63,132 nucleotides of DNA from Clostridiales bacterium (GCA_012521375.1 JAAYMO010000100.1:1-63132), one strand, 5' to 3'; positions 1 through 9,099 are shown, counted from the first letter of the stretch. Translations and numbers: made by a program. The notes: generated by a model not told the origin, from the letters alone.

Positions 1-642
1 GAATTAAGTGTTGATGGTCTACAAGACGTGGATGCAGTATTGACTACCAGAGAGTTGGCAAAGATGATAAAGGAAGCAGGCATAGATTTCAACGTATTGG
101 AAGATGATAAATTTGATAAGCTTATGGGTCAATCTACAGGTGCAGCAGTGATTTTCGGTGCTACTGGAGGAGTTATGGAAGCTGCTTTGAGAACTGTAGC
201 AGATATACTGACAGGCCAAGATTTGGAAGAGATAGATTATACACCTGTTAGAGGCTTGGAAGACATTAAGGAAGCTATAGTAAAAATAGGAGATACTGAT
301 ATTAAGGTGGCTGTGGCTCACGGTACAGGAAATGCGGGAAAACTGCTGGATAGAGTAAGGAATGGAGAAGCTGAATATCATTTTATTGAAGTAATGGCAT
401 GCCCCGGCGGATGCATCAATGGTGGTGGACAACCAATAATTATGGATAAGGAGAAAACTGAAGAAGTATGTAAATTGAGGGCTCAAGGTTTATATAAAAT
501 AGATGAAGGAATGACTTTAAGAAAATCCCACAAGAATCCAGAGATAAAAGCTTTATATGATGAATACTTGGGTGAAGCTAATGGAGAAAAAGCCCATCGC
601 CTTCTTCACACTCATTATGTGAAAAGGGAAATTATTATGTAA
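1..642 (+). CDS. hydA: [FeFe] hydrogenase, C-terminal part of H-cluster domain (5' end outside window)
   Basis: The reading frame is open from the first base, so only the last 213 residues are visible. It carries the final H-cluster signature MACPGGCINGGGQP at nt 394-435, whose two cysteines help hold the catalytic [4Fe-4S]-2Fe centre, preceded by the family-typical DVDAVLTTRELAKMIKEAGI stretch. The family makes or oxidises H2 with ferredoxin and/or NAD(P)H in the cytoplasm. The N-terminal FeS domains cannot be judged. A membrane-protein gene follows after 21 nt, and formate dehydrogenase genes lie 0.8-1.8 kb downstream, so a hydrogenase/formate dehydrogenase partnership is possible but not proven. 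Confidence 0.95.
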   Translation, partial: ELSVDGLQDVDAVLTTRELAKMIKEAGIDFNVLEDDKFDKLMGQSTGAAVIFGATGGVMEAALRTVADILTGQDLEEIDYTPVRGLEDIKEAIVKIGDTDIKVAVAHGTGNAGKLLDRVRNGEAEYHFIEVMACPGGCINGGGQPIIMDKEKTEEVCKLRAQGLYKIDEGMTLRKSHKNPEIKALYDEYLGEANGEKAHRLLHTHYVKREIIM

Positions 643-663
643 TCAGAAAGGGATATAGATAAT

Positions 664-1164
664 ATGAATGAAGTAATTAGCAAAAAGACCAATACATTGA
701 CCAGAGCAGCAATATTATTAGCTGTAGCATTGGTATTTCAATTTGTTAAATTTGGCCAATTGATAACAGGTTCAGGGATAAATGCAGTTTTGATTTTGGC
801 CGCTCATTTCTGCGGTTTAACCTGGGCGGCGGCTATAGGAGCTATAACTCCATTTATGGCTTTCATATTGGGTGTTCAGCCTCCAGCCATAGTCCCGGCC
901 ATACCTTTTATAATGGCTGCCAATATACTATATGCAGCAGTTTATTCTATATTGAAGAATAAGAATACCATTTTGGCTGTAGCTTTTGCTTCTGTGTTAA
1001 AATTTGGTCTTCTTTATACAGTAGTAAATTATTTTATAGATGTGAAACCTCCTATACAGGTGGCTTTGAGTTTTCCACAATTGGTTACGGCATTGATAGG
1101 CGGGGCAGCAGCTATAATAATAATTAATGTGTTGAGCAGATACAACAAGAGTAAAAATAAATGA
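664..1164 (+). CDS. ECF-transporter S-component-like integral membrane protein
   Basis: A 166-residue, very hydrophobic protein with about five predicted membrane helices and a lysine-rich C-terminal tail. Size and helix layout resemble the substrate-binding S components of energy-coupling-factor transporters, with short loops and Gly/Ala/Pro-rich helices. No substrate can be assigned. The ATG follows an AAGGGATAT ribosome site, 21 nt after the hydrogenase stop, so it is probably cotranscribed with hydA; a hairpin terminator lies 80 nt downstream. A role linked to hydrogenase (metal or cofactor precursor uptake) would be a guess from position alone. Confidence 0.7.
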   Translation: MNEVISKKTNTLTRAAILLAVALVFQFVKFGQLITGSGINAVLILAAHFCGLTWAAAIGAITPFMAFILGVQPPAIVPAIPFIMAANILYAAVYSILKNKNTILAVAFASVLKFGLLYTVVNYFIDVKPPIQVALSFPQLVTALIGGAAAIIIINVLSRYNKSKNK

Positions 1165-1243
1165 ACAATAAATGTTAAAAAATAAACTATTTAGACAAAA
1201 CTATGATATATGAATAAATTTATATAGTAAATTTAATAATGAT

Positions 1244-1293
1244 AGGCTAATTCTGCATATAAATATTTGCAGGATTAGTCTTTATTTTTTGTT
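1244..1293 (+). terminator. Rho-independent terminator after the hydrogenase operon
   Basis: Arms AGGCTAATTCTGCA (1244-1257) and TGCAGGATTAGTCT (1268-1281) pair with only G-U exceptions around a 10-nt loop and are followed by a T-rich run to 1290. It separates hydA and its neighbour from the formate dehydrogenase genes. Confidence 0.85.
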
Positions 1294-1400
1294 TTATATT
1301 GACGATTATTTCACAATGAGTTATTATGTAAGTGCTGGAAGTATTTACGGAATTTTTTTTATTTATCATTTTTTCTAAATTAATTATAGGGGGAACTCAG

Positions 1401-2315
1401 ATGAATATGATCAATTTAACCATCGATGGCATTCCTGTCAAGGTAAAAAGTGGTACAACTGTTATGGAAGCTGCAAAAAGCATAGGTATTGACATTCCCG
1501 CTTTGTGTTATTTAAAAGGTGTCAATGAAGTGGGAGCGTGCAGAATTTGTGTTGTGGAAGTGGAAAGAGCCAGAACGCTTCAAGCCTCATGCGTATTGCC
1601 TGTTGCTGAGGGAATGGTAGTACACACAGAAAGCCCTGCTGTTGTAGAGGCAAGAAAAGAAATATTAAAGCTTATTCTAGATAATCACCCCAATGACTGT
1701 TTGACTTGTGACAAAGCTGGAGAATGCAAGTTGCAAGAATATGCTTACAGATATGATGTTAAATTTAGAGAACATGATGGTGCAAGAAGAAATGCAATAA
1801 TCGATACTTCAAATCCGTATATATTGAGAGATAACAACAAGTGTATCCTATGCGGGAGATGCGTTAGTACATGCAGTCAGATACAAGAAAGAAGTGTGCT
1901 GTCTTTTGGGGAGAGGGGATTTGAGACTCACATAATAGCTGACAATGATAGAATATTGGGAGAATCATCCTGTGTTTCCTGTGGTAGATGTATAAGCGTA
2001 TGCCCTGTAGGTGCATTGATTGATAATAGAATTGCAGGAAAAGCCAGGGCCTGGGAGACTGAAAAAGAAGAAGTAAAATGCACTCAATGTGAATATGGCT
2101 GCAATTTTGAACTTTTAAAGAAGGACGGGGTTGTACTTGGGGTAAGGGCCAAGGAACCAGGGGAAGGAAGGCCCTTATGCTTAAAAGGTAAATTATCTGT
2201 TGACCTAACCTATAATCCTAAACCTCTGGCTCCATTGATGAAGAAAGACGACCAGTATGTTGAAGTAAGCTGGGCAGAAGCTTTAGGATTGGAAAAGATT
2301 ATTGATAAATTATAA
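1401..2315 (+). CDS. Stand-alone FeS electron-transfer protein resembling the N-terminus of NuoG/FdhA
   Basis: A 304-residue protein collinear with the first ~300 residues of the FdhA encoded next: a [2Fe-2S] ferredoxin domain (CYLKGVNEVGACRIC), a NuoG-type His-Cys cluster (HPNDCLTCDKAGEC), two [4Fe-4S] motifs (CILCGRCVSTC, CVSCGRCISVCPVG) and the CTQCEYGC motif that opens molybdopterin oxidoreductases. It ends by a normal stop just after VSWAEAL, where the molybdopterin-binding catalytic part would begin. A start 69 nt upstream is open, but AGGGGGA sits just before ATG 1401 and the protein family begins here. Probably an electron-wiring subunit for a hydrogenase or formate dehydrogenase; partner unknown. 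Confidence 0.85.
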   Translation: MNMINLTIDGIPVKVKSGTTVMEAAKSIGIDIPALCYLKGVNEVGACRICVVEVERARTLQASCVLPVAEGMVVHTESPAVVEARKEILKLILDNHPNDCLTCDKAGECKLQEYAYRYDVKFREHDGARRNAIIDTSNPYILRDNNKCILCGRCVSTCSQIQERSVLSFGERGFETHIIADNDRILGESSCVSCGRCISVCPVGALIDNRIAGKARAWETEKEEVKCTQCEYGCNFELLKKDGVVLGVRAKEPGEGRPLCLKGKLSVDLTYNPKPLAPLMKKDDQYVEVSWAEALGLEKIIDKL

Positions 2316-2331
2316 TTCTATATATTTTATT

Positions 2332-2365
2332 TACATTGTAAAGGAGTCTACATTGTAAAGGAGGT
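2332..2365 (+). repeat. 17-bp tandem duplication carrying two ribosome-binding sites
   Basis: TACATTGTAAAGGAGTC (2332-2348) is followed directly by TACATTGTAAAGGAGGT (2349-2365). Each copy holds a Shine-Dalgarno core; the second (AAGGAGG, 2358-2364) is at normal distance from the TTG start of fdhA at 2373. Confidence 0.9.
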
Positions 2366-2372
2366 AAAACTA

Positions 2373-5051
2373 TTGATTAACTTAACCATCAACGGCATAA
2401 AATGTCAAGCCGAACCTGGCTCCACTATATTGCAAGCAGCCCAAAAGGTAGGCATCAAAATACCAACTTTATGCTATGATGAAAGGCTTGTTGCTCATGG
2501 AGCCTGTCGAATATGTGTAGTAGAGGTTAAAGGTGCAAGAGCCCTTGTGCCCTCATGTTCTGCTCCTGTAGCTGAAGGTATGGAAATCCAAACTGATAGC
2601 CCTACAGTGATTGAAGCCCGGAAAGAGATATTGAAGCTTATGATTGAAAACCATCCATTAGATTGTCTAACCTGCGAAAAGTCAGGGAGTTGTACTTTGC
2701 AAGATTTGTGTTATGAGTATGATATTAAAGAAGGCGGCTACAACGGGGAAAAGAAGAATTATCCTATTGATGACAGCAATCCTTTCTTCACTTATGATCC
2801 TAATAAGTGTATATTATGCGGAAAATGTGTCAGAGTGGATAATGAATTGCAATGTACTGGAGCAATAAACTTTATAGACAGAGGTTTTTATACTCACGTA
2901 GGTGTTGCAGGGGACAAAACTTTTGAAGAATCGGTATGTGTATCCTGCGGAAATTGCGTATCAGTATGTCCTGTTGGAGCTTTAATGCCTAAACAGCCTG
3001 AAAAATTTAGATATTGGGAATTGAACAAGGTTAGAACAACATGTGCTTACTGCGGTGTAGGATGTCAGATGGATCTTTTGGTTAAGGACGATAAAGTAGT
3101 AGGGGTAGAGCCTGTAAATATTGAACCTAATGACGGACTCCTTTGTGTTAAGGGTAAATTTGGATATAAATTTTTAAATCATCCCGATAGGCTGAAAAAA
3201 CCACTTATTAGAAAAGATGGAGAACTTAAAGAAGCAACCTGGGATGAAGCCATGGAGCTTATAGCATCTAAAATTAAGGAAATTAAGGAAAAACACGGCT
3301 CGGAAGCTTTTGGAGCCCTGTCTTCTGCAAGATGTACCAATGAAGAAAACTACCTGATGCAAAAATTATTTAGGGCGGTGATCGGCACAAATAATATAGA
3401 CCACTGTGCCCGTCTCTGACATTCCGCTACAGTTGCAGGTCTTGCAACTACATTTGGAAGCGGAGCTATGACTAATGGAATCAATGAGCTCTTAGAAGCT
3501 GATGTAATATTTGTTATGGGATCTAACACTACAGAAAACCATCCTGTAATAGGAGCAAAGATAAGGCAGGCATTGAGAAAGGGCAGTAAGCTGATAGTTG
3601 CGGATCCTAGAAAGATTGAACTTTCCAATGATGCAGATACTTTCCTGCAGATCAAGCCAGGGACAAATATCGCTTTGGTCAACGGAATGATGAATGTTAT
3701 ACTGTCTGAAGGCTTAGAAAATAAGGAATTCATAGAAGAGAGGACAGAAGACTTTGAAAAGTTGAAGGAAGCTGTGAAAGATTTTACTCCTGAAAAGGCA
3801 GGAGAAATCTGCGGAGTAGATCCAGAGGATATAAGGAAAGCTGCAAGATTATATGCCAAAGGCGAAAAAAGCAGTATAGTATACTGTATGGGTGTAACTC
3901 AACATACATCAGGAACCAATAATGTTATGTCTATGGCCAACCTTGCTATGCTTTGCGGACAAATTGGACGTGAATCTACAGGTGTTAACCCATTGAGAGG
4001 CCAAAACAACGTTCAGGGTGCGTGTGATATGGGAGCTTTACCTAATGTTTATACAGGCTATCAAGCGGTTAACAAACCAGAAATTGCAGAAAAATTTGAA
4101 AAGGCTTGGGGCGTGGAAGGATTGTCTCAAGTACCTGGACTTACTGTGGCAGAAATGCTGGATGCAGCTAGCCGGGGAGATATAAAGATGCTCTATATAA
4201 TGGGAGAAAACCCAATGGTGTCAGACCCAGATTTAAATCATGTGAAACATGCTTTGGAGAACACAGAATTCTTAGTGGTGCAGGATATATTCTTAACAGA
4301 AACAGCTGAGTTGGCAGATGTGGTTCTTCCTGCTGCAGCCTTTGCAGAAAAGGATGGAACTTTCTCCAATACAGAAAGACGAGTTCAGAGAATCAGAAAA
4401 GCAATAGATGCACCAGGACTAGCCAAACCCGACTGGCTTATATTGATGGATCTTATGAATAGGCTAGGCTATAATAAAAAATATGATAATCCTTCAGAAA
4501 TATTTGATGAGATAGCATCAGTGACACCTTCCTATGCAGGCATAGATTATCAAAGAATAGAGAATAAAGGAATTCAGTGGCCATGCCCTGACAAGGAACA
4601 TCCTGGCACACCATATCTGCATAAAGGTAAATTCTCAAGAGGCAAAGGCTTGTTCATGGGCATAGAATACAAGGATCCTGCTGAACTGCCTGATGATGAA
4701 TATCCTATGATTCTAACTACTGGCAGGGTATTGTATCAATACCATACAAGGACCATGACAGGCAAGGTTGAAGGTCTCAACAAGAAGGTGCCGGAAAGCT
4801 ATGTAGAGATAAATCCTGCTACTGCTGCCAAACTAGGTATCAATGATGGAGATAAAGTTAAGGTAACTTCAAGACGAGGAACCATAGTTGTGAAAGCAAA
4901 AGTAAGCGATATAGTAGAAGATTCAGTAGTATTCATACCATTCCACTTTGCTGAAGGAGCTGCAAATATATTGACCAATGCAGCTTTGGATCCAAAGTGT
5001 AAGATACCTGAATACAAGGTATGTGCAGTAAACTTAGAAAAAGCAGTATAA
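2373..5051 (+). CDS. fdhA: Selenocysteine-containing formate dehydrogenase, catalytic subunit (UGA read through)
   Basis: One gene interrupted by an in-frame TGA at 3417-3419. The flanking residues DHCARL-[U]-HSATVAG are the active-site context of Sec formate dehydrogenases, so codon 349 is selenocysteine, giving 892 residues, the usual size for the clostridial type with a NuoG-like N-terminus. Domains: [2Fe-2S] (1-80), His-Cys cluster (~95-115), two [4Fe-4S] (~140-210), a fourth FeS cluster (CAYCGVGC) opening the molybdopterin/tungstopterin domains, and a C-terminal dinucleotide-binding domain. It interconverts formate and CO2 in the cytoplasm. TTG start chosen from AGGAGG spacing. mobA and fdhD, needed for its cofactor, are 4-5 kb downstream; a strong terminator follows. 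Confidence 0.96.
3423..3464 (+). promoter_or_regulatory. Bacterial SECIS element directing selenocysteine insertion
   Basis: Immediately after the TGA at 3417-3419 the mRNA can form a two-part stem: TCCGCT (3423-3428) with AGCGGA (3459-3464), and an apical perfect stem GTTGCA (3432-3437)/TGCAAC (3443-3448) closing the loop GGTCT. Position (3-45 nt past the UGA) and a short G/U-containing apical loop fit the SelB-binding hairpin of bacterial selenoprotein genes. Confidence 0.85.
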
Positions 5052-5055
5052 TACA

Positions 5056-5115
5056 AATTAGAATAAATAATAAAGGTGCTCATGGAGCACCTTTATTATT
5101 TATTCTAATTTTTTC
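5056..5115. terminator. Bidirectional terminator after fdhA
   Basis: A perfect 26-bp hairpin: arm 5056-5081 and arm 5085-5110 around a 3-nt ATG loop, with a GGTGCTC/GAGCACC core and A-rich and T-rich outer ends, followed by TTTT. Confidence 0.93.
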
Positions 5116-5181
5116 CGTTGAATTTAGATAAAGTATTTTCTTGGCAAAAAAATTGGAAGTTATGAAGGATTTTTTTAAGTA

Positions 5182-5190
5182 TGATATAAT
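5182..5190 (+). promoter_or_regulatory. Extended -10 promoter for the busR-like gene
   Basis: TGATATAAT at 5182-5190 is an extended -10 box, 70 nt before the start codon. No good -35 box is seen at 17 bp, as is common for extended -10 promoters. Confidence 0.5.
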
Positions 5191-5260
5191 TTATTATTAG
5201 CAATAATTTATGAAAGCAAAATATTAAAACCACCCTTATTATCACAAGGAGTTGAAGTTA

Positions 5261-5887
5261 ATGGAAAAAAATGTTGATTTATCAAATCCTATATATCAAC
5301 AGATTGCTTTAGATATTGCCTCAAAGATTATTAGCGGACATTATGAAATAGGAGATAAGCTTTATGCCCGTTCAGTGTTAGCAAGCCAATATGGAGTTTC
5401 TCCAGAAACCGCCAGAAGAGCTGTAAGTATCCTATCAGATGTGGGAATAGTGGAAGTTACCAAGGGCAGCGGAGTAATAATCAAGTCCAGTGAAAATGCT
5501 CTGAAATATGTAAGGCAGTATACAGATATTCAGACTATGAAGGATTTAAAAAGAGACATAATCGGTTCTATAGAACGTCAGAACAAAGAAAATGATAATC
5601 TAAAGGAAATGATTGGAATATTAATGGATAAAACAGAACGCTTCAAAGCCAGCAATCCCTTTATTCCATATGAAATTTTGATTGATGAAAAATGTAAATA
5701 TTTGGGAAAAACCATAAGTGATATTAATTTTTGGCACCATACTTCGGCAACCATAGTGGCAATTAAAAGAAACAATGAATTGCTATTGTCACCTGGTCCT
5801 TATGCTGTGCTCACCAAGGGAGATTTCATATATTTTGTTGGAGATGAGAATTCTCCTGAAAGAGTGTATAAGTACCTATTTCATTAA
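5261..5887 (+). CDS. busR: GntR-HTH / RCK_C transcription regulator, BusR-like osmolyte-uptake repressor
   Basis: A 208-residue protein with an N-terminal winged helix of the GntR type (PIYQQIALDIASKIISGHYEIGDK..., ~8-72), a helical linker likely to be a coiled coil (~85-125) and a C-terminal RCK_C/TrkA-C domain (~130-208). This order is that of BusR of streptococci and lactococci, which binds cyclic di-AMP through RCK_C and represses a glycine betaine transporter. The betaine transporter genes lie directly downstream, which supports the same role. ATG 5261 was chosen because AAGGAG at 5246-5251 is 9 nt away; a TTG at 5252 is too close. Cyclic di-AMP binding itself is inferred from the family. 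Confidence 0.85.
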   Translation: MEKNVDLSNPIYQQIALDIASKIISGHYEIGDKLYARSVLASQYGVSPETARRAVSILSDVGIVEVTKGSGVIIKSSENALKYVRQYTDIQTMKDLKRDIIGSIERQNKENDNLKEMIGILMDKTERFKASNPFIPYEILIDEKCKYLGKTISDINFWHHTSATIVAIKRNNELLLSPGPYAVLTKGDFIYFVGDENSPERVYKYLFH

Positions 5888-5928
5888 AAAGAATATTAAT
5901 AATGAAATAATTCATAAAGAATGAGATT

Positions 5929-5957
5929 GAATGAGATTTTAATCTCATTCTTTATTT
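5929..5957 (+). terminator. Hairpin terminator after busR-like gene
   Basis: GAATGAGATT (5929-5938) pairs perfectly with AATCTCATTC (5941-5950), followed by TTTATTT. The left arm is itself a second tandem copy of the preceding GAATGAGATT (5919-5928). Confidence 0.7.
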
Positions 5958-5966
5958 GAATCCAAT

Positions 5967-6003
5967 TTGACTAAAGTGACAACTTTATGGTATTATAAAG
6001 TTG
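5967..6003 (+). promoter_or_regulatory. Sigma-A promoter with overlapping operator-like dyad for the betaine transporter
   Basis: TTGACT (5967-5972), an 18-bp spacer and TATTAT (5991-5996) form a promoter 39 nt before the transporter start codon. A perfect inverted repeat CAACTTTA (5980-5987)/TAAAGTTG (5996-6003) straddles the -10 box, the position expected for a repressor site; the adjacent BusR-like protein is the obvious candidate. Confidence 0.65.
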
Positions 6004-6034
6004 TTTGTTAATTTAGTGAAGGGGGATGTTATAG

Positions 6035-7033
6035 ATGAAAAGAAGTATTGTATTAATGCTAGCATTAGCATTTTGTATAACTACTGTACTAGGAGGTTGC
6101 AGCGGGAACGAAAAAGCAGAAATAAAAACTATAACAGTTACAAACAATGGTTGGGACAGCCAGATGCTACATAATGAGATAGCTAAGTTTATTGTGTTAA
6201 ACGGATACGAAAATTATGATTTTCAAACGTCTACAGGATCTTCCACAATGAACTGGCAGGCTATGATAGCAGGAGATGTGGATTTAGATATTGAAAGTTG
6301 GACAGACAATGTAGCCACATATCCTGAAGATGTAGCCAATGGAGATATCGTAGATGTAGGTGTTTTGGTGCCGGATAGTGCTCAGGGACTATATGTGCCA
6401 AGATATGTTATAGAAGGGGATCCTGAACGTGGCATAGAGCCTATGGCACCTGATCTTAAAACTGTGGAAGATTTAAAGAAGTATCCTCACATATTTCCCG
6501 ATGATGAAGAGCCTGAGAAGGGAAGGCTTTATGGTTCACTTCCGGGATGGATGGCAGATGAGATATTGTATAAAAAGTATGAGTATTATGGACTAAATGA
6601 ATCATATAACTATGTGAGGTTAGGCAGTGAAGCCGCATTATTTGCTTCATTGGCTTCAGCATACAATCTAGGGGATCCGTGGGTAGGTTATTGTTATGAA
6701 CCAACATGGATAACTGGAAAGTTAGATTTAGTCCTCTTGGAAGATGCACCTTACGATCCGGATCTATATTTGGAAGGCAAGTGTGAGTTCCCTAAACAGG
6801 AACTAAAGATCGTCAGCAGCAGTAAATTTGCTGAAAAAGCTCCGGATCTTCTGGAATTCTTTAAGAAATATAAAACAGGCAGTCAACTGATAAGTGAAGC
6901 TTTGGCATACTTAGACGAGACAGGAGCCACTCATGAGGAAGCCGCCAAGTGGTTTTTAAAGGAATATGACTACTTATTGGATGAATGGCTGCCTGCAGAA
7001 AGAGCTGAAAAAGTGCGAGAAGCTCTTAACTGA
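6035..7033 (+). CDS. opuAC: Glycine betaine/carnitine ABC transporter, substrate-binding lipoprotein
   Basis: A 332-residue exported lipoprotein: signal peptide with lipobox LGGC (Cys ~22) followed by an OpuAC-type periplasmic-binding domain that ends in the helical ...EEAAKWFLKEYDYLLDEWLP region. Trp and Tyr are abundant (for example NNGWDSQML, VDLDIESWTDN), fitting an aromatic box for quaternary amines. It delivers osmoprotectant to the permease and ATPase encoded 24 nt and 0.9 kb downstream. ATG 6035 follows AAGGGGGATG. At 332 residues it is slightly longer than usual for the family. The substrate (betaine, carnitine or choline) cannot be fixed from sequence alone. Confidence 0.9.
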   Translation: MKRSIVLMLALAFCITTVLGGCSGNEKAEIKTITVTNNGWDSQMLHNEIAKFIVLNGYENYDFQTSTGSSTMNWQAMIAGDVDLDIESWTDNVATYPEDVANGDIVDVGVLVPDSAQGLYVPRYVIEGDPERGIEPMAPDLKTVEDLKKYPHIFPDDEEPEKGRLYGSLPGWMADEILYKKYEYYGLNESYNYVRLGSEAALFASLASAYNLGDPWVGYCYEPTWITGKLDLVLLEDAPYDPDLYLEGKCEFPKQELKIVSSSKFAEKAPDLLEFFKKYKTGSQLISEALAYLDETGATHEEAAKWFLKEYDYLLDEWLPAERAEKVREALN

Positions 7034-7057
7034 CACACTCTATAAGGGGGCGAGTTT

Positions 7058-7927
7058 TTGAAGGATTATCTATTACATTTTCCTAAGGAGTGGCAGTTTG
7101 ATGTAGGTGACACCATTGACCTTTGGATAAAGACTTTTAGCAGAGAAAATAGAGAGATTCTTACAGCAATTAGGAATTTTGTAATCGCATCAATAAAAGG
7201 GATAAATTGGCTTCTTGCCATTATCCCTTGGTGGTTACTTATAATAATTGTCATGATACTAGGATGGAGAATAAGTGGAAGAAAACGAGTAGGACTATTG
7301 TATGGCGCAATGCTGATATTTGTCGGTTCTTGTGGACTTTGGGTTCATATGTTGGAAACATTGAGCATTGTAATTGCATCGGTAATCCTTTCTGTAATAT
7401 TAGGATTCCCCTTAGGGGTGCTTATTGCAATGAATAAAAGAGCAGAAAGTATCATAAGACCAATTCTTGATTTAATGCAAACCATGCCTACTTTTGTATA
7501 TTTGGTTCCTGCGGTAATGTTATTTAGTACAGGAAAGACACCTGCCCTTATGGCAACAACTATATATGCTATTGTGCCAATGATTAGGATGACAAGTCAC
7601 GGTATTATCCATGTGAACGGAGAGGTAGTAGAAGCGGCAAAAGCTTTCGGCTCTACTAATCTACAGACCTTAGTGAAAGTACAAATACCCCAAGCTATGC
7701 CTACAATAATGACAGGACTTAATCAAACTATTATGATGGCCATGTCAATGGTTGTAACCTGCGCATTGATAGGCGCCCAAGGATTGGGAATGGAAATCCT
7801 TTTAGCTACTAATCGAACAGAAATGGGCAAGGCACTTATGCCAGGTATATGCATAGTAATAGTAGCCATTATTTTAGACCGCCTCACTCAAGGTTTGGTG
7901 AAAAGGAAGGAGGCGGAGCAGCAATGA
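7058..7927 (+). CDS. opuAB: Glycine betaine ABC transporter permease
   Basis: A 289-residue membrane protein with an N-terminal extension, a helix near residues 50-70 and a BPD_transp_1 core holding the EAA-loop motif (VEAAKAFGSTNLQTLVKVQIP) that docks onto the ATPase. The TTG start at 7058 has AAGGGGG at 7044-7050. Its stop overlaps the ATPase start (ATGA), indicating translational coupling. It forms the channel for compatible-solute uptake under osmotic stress. Confidence 0.92.
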   Translation: MKDYLLHFPKEWQFDVGDTIDLWIKTFSRENREILTAIRNFVIASIKGINWLLAIIPWWLLIIIVMILGWRISGRKRVGLLYGAMLIFVGSCGLWVHMLETLSIVIASVILSVILGFPLGVLIAMNKRAESIIRPILDLMQTMPTFVYLVPAVMLFSTGKTPALMATTIYAIVPMIRMTSHGIIHVNGEVVEAAKAFGSTNLQTLVKVQIPQAMPTIMTGLNQTIMMAMSMVVTCALIGAQGLGMEILLATNRTEMGKALMPGICIVIVAIILDRLTQGLVKRKEAEQQ

Positions 7928-9099
7928 AAGATGAAGTCATCATAAAAGTAGAAAATGTGACAAAGCTTTATGGAATAAATAAGTCTGAAGCTATAAAACT
8001 TATGAAGGAAGGTGCTGATAAGGATACAGTCTATAAAAAAACCGGAGTCACAGTAGCCCTTTGGGATGTATCCTTTGAAGTAAAAAAAGGAGAAGTGTTT
8101 GTGATTATAGGACTTTCTGGTTCGGGAAAGTCAACTATTATTCGTTGTTTAAACAAACTCAATAGGCCTACTTCAGGGAAAATATATTTTCAAAATAACG
8201 ATATAGACCAGCTTAGCAAGAAAGAATTATTAGATTTAAGGCGCAATAAAATATCTATGGTTTTTCAAAACTTTGGACTGATGAGTCATAGAACTGTCAT
8301 GGAAAATGTAGCCTATGGTCTTGAGGTTAAGAAAGTTTCTAAAGAGGAAAGGGAGAAAAAGGCTAAAGAGATGATATCCTTGGTAGGTTTAGAAGGATGG
8401 GAGCATCAGCCTATAAGCAGTTTGTCGGGAGGCATGAAGCAAAGAGTTGGTTTGGCTAGGGCTCTTGCCAATGATCCGGAAGTGCTGCTTATGGATGAAC
8501 CCTTTTCCGCTTTGGATCCACTGGTAAAAAGGGATATGCAATTTGAACTGCTTTCCATACAAAGGAAGCTTCAAAAGACTGTGGTTTTTATAACTCATGA
8601 TATTAACGAAGCATTTAAATTAGGTGATACCGTAGCAATTATGCGGGATGGCAGAATTATTCAGATAGACACACCTCAAGACATGGCATTAAATCCTGCC
8701 GATGAATATGTGGCAAAGTTCATTGACGGCGCAGATAAATCAAAGGTTCTCAGCGCTAAACATGTCATGATCACACCGAGATGTATGGTTAGAGAAAAGG
8801 ATGCACCGATTCATGTAATAGAAGAATTAAGCCGTAACGATGTGTCTACTGCTTATGTGGTGGATGATTCTATGAAACTGTTAGGCGTTATTTCCATAGA
8901 TAATGCTATACGAGCTAGAAAAGAAAACATTCCTATTTCCGACTTTATTGATAGGGATATCTATACAATTCGTAGGGATACTTTGATAGTAGATATGCTT
9001 CAATTAACAGCTAAATCTAAGTATCCTATTGCGGTAGTAGATGAGAAAAATAGATTGAAAGGGATAGTCAGCAAATCTGCAGTGCTGTCTTCTCTATAA
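7924..9099 (+). CDS. opuAA: Glycine betaine ABC transporter ATPase with C-terminal CBS domains
   Basis: A 391-residue ProV/OpuAA-type ATPase: the family N-terminal extension (NVTKLYGINKSEAIKLMKEG), Walker A GLSGSGKST, signature LSGGMKQR, Walker B VLLMDEPFSALDP, a switch histidine (FITHD), then two CBS motifs from about residue 280 to the end. In OpuA systems the tandem CBS module senses ionic strength and/or cyclic di-AMP. ATG 7924 was chosen because AAGGAGG at 7907-7913 precedes it and the start overlaps the permease stop; a longer upstream reading would lie inside the permease gene. A terminator follows directly. Confidence 0.94.
   Translation: MKDEVIIKVENVTKLYGINKSEAIKLMKEGADKDTVYKKTGVTVALWDVSFEVKKGEVFVIIGLSGSGKSTIIRCLNKLNRPTSGKIYFQNNDIDQLSKKELLDLRRNKISMVFQNFGLMSHRTVMENVAYGLEVKKVSKEEREKKAKEMISLVGLEGWEHQPISSLSGGMKQRVGLARALANDPEVLLMDEPFSALDPLVKRDMQFELLSIQRKLQKTVVFITHDINEAFKLGDTVAIMRDGRIIQIDTPQDMALNPADEYVAKFIDGADKSKVLSAKHVMITPRCMVREKDAPIHVIEELSRNDVSTAYVVDDSMKLLGVISIDNAIRARKENIPISDFIDRDIYTIRRDTLIVDMLQLTAKSKYPIAVVDEKNRLKGIVSKSAVLSSL

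Noticed and set aside
1332-1400. 23-codon N-terminal extension of the FeS protein
   Set aside because: No ribosome site at the upstream start; AGGGGGA precedes ATG 1401 and the FdhA-like homology starts there.
2373-5051. Two separate formate dehydrogenase genes or a nonsense mutation at 3417
   Set aside because: The TGA lies exactly at the active-site selenocysteine position, frame and homology continue through it, and a SECIS-like hairpin follows.
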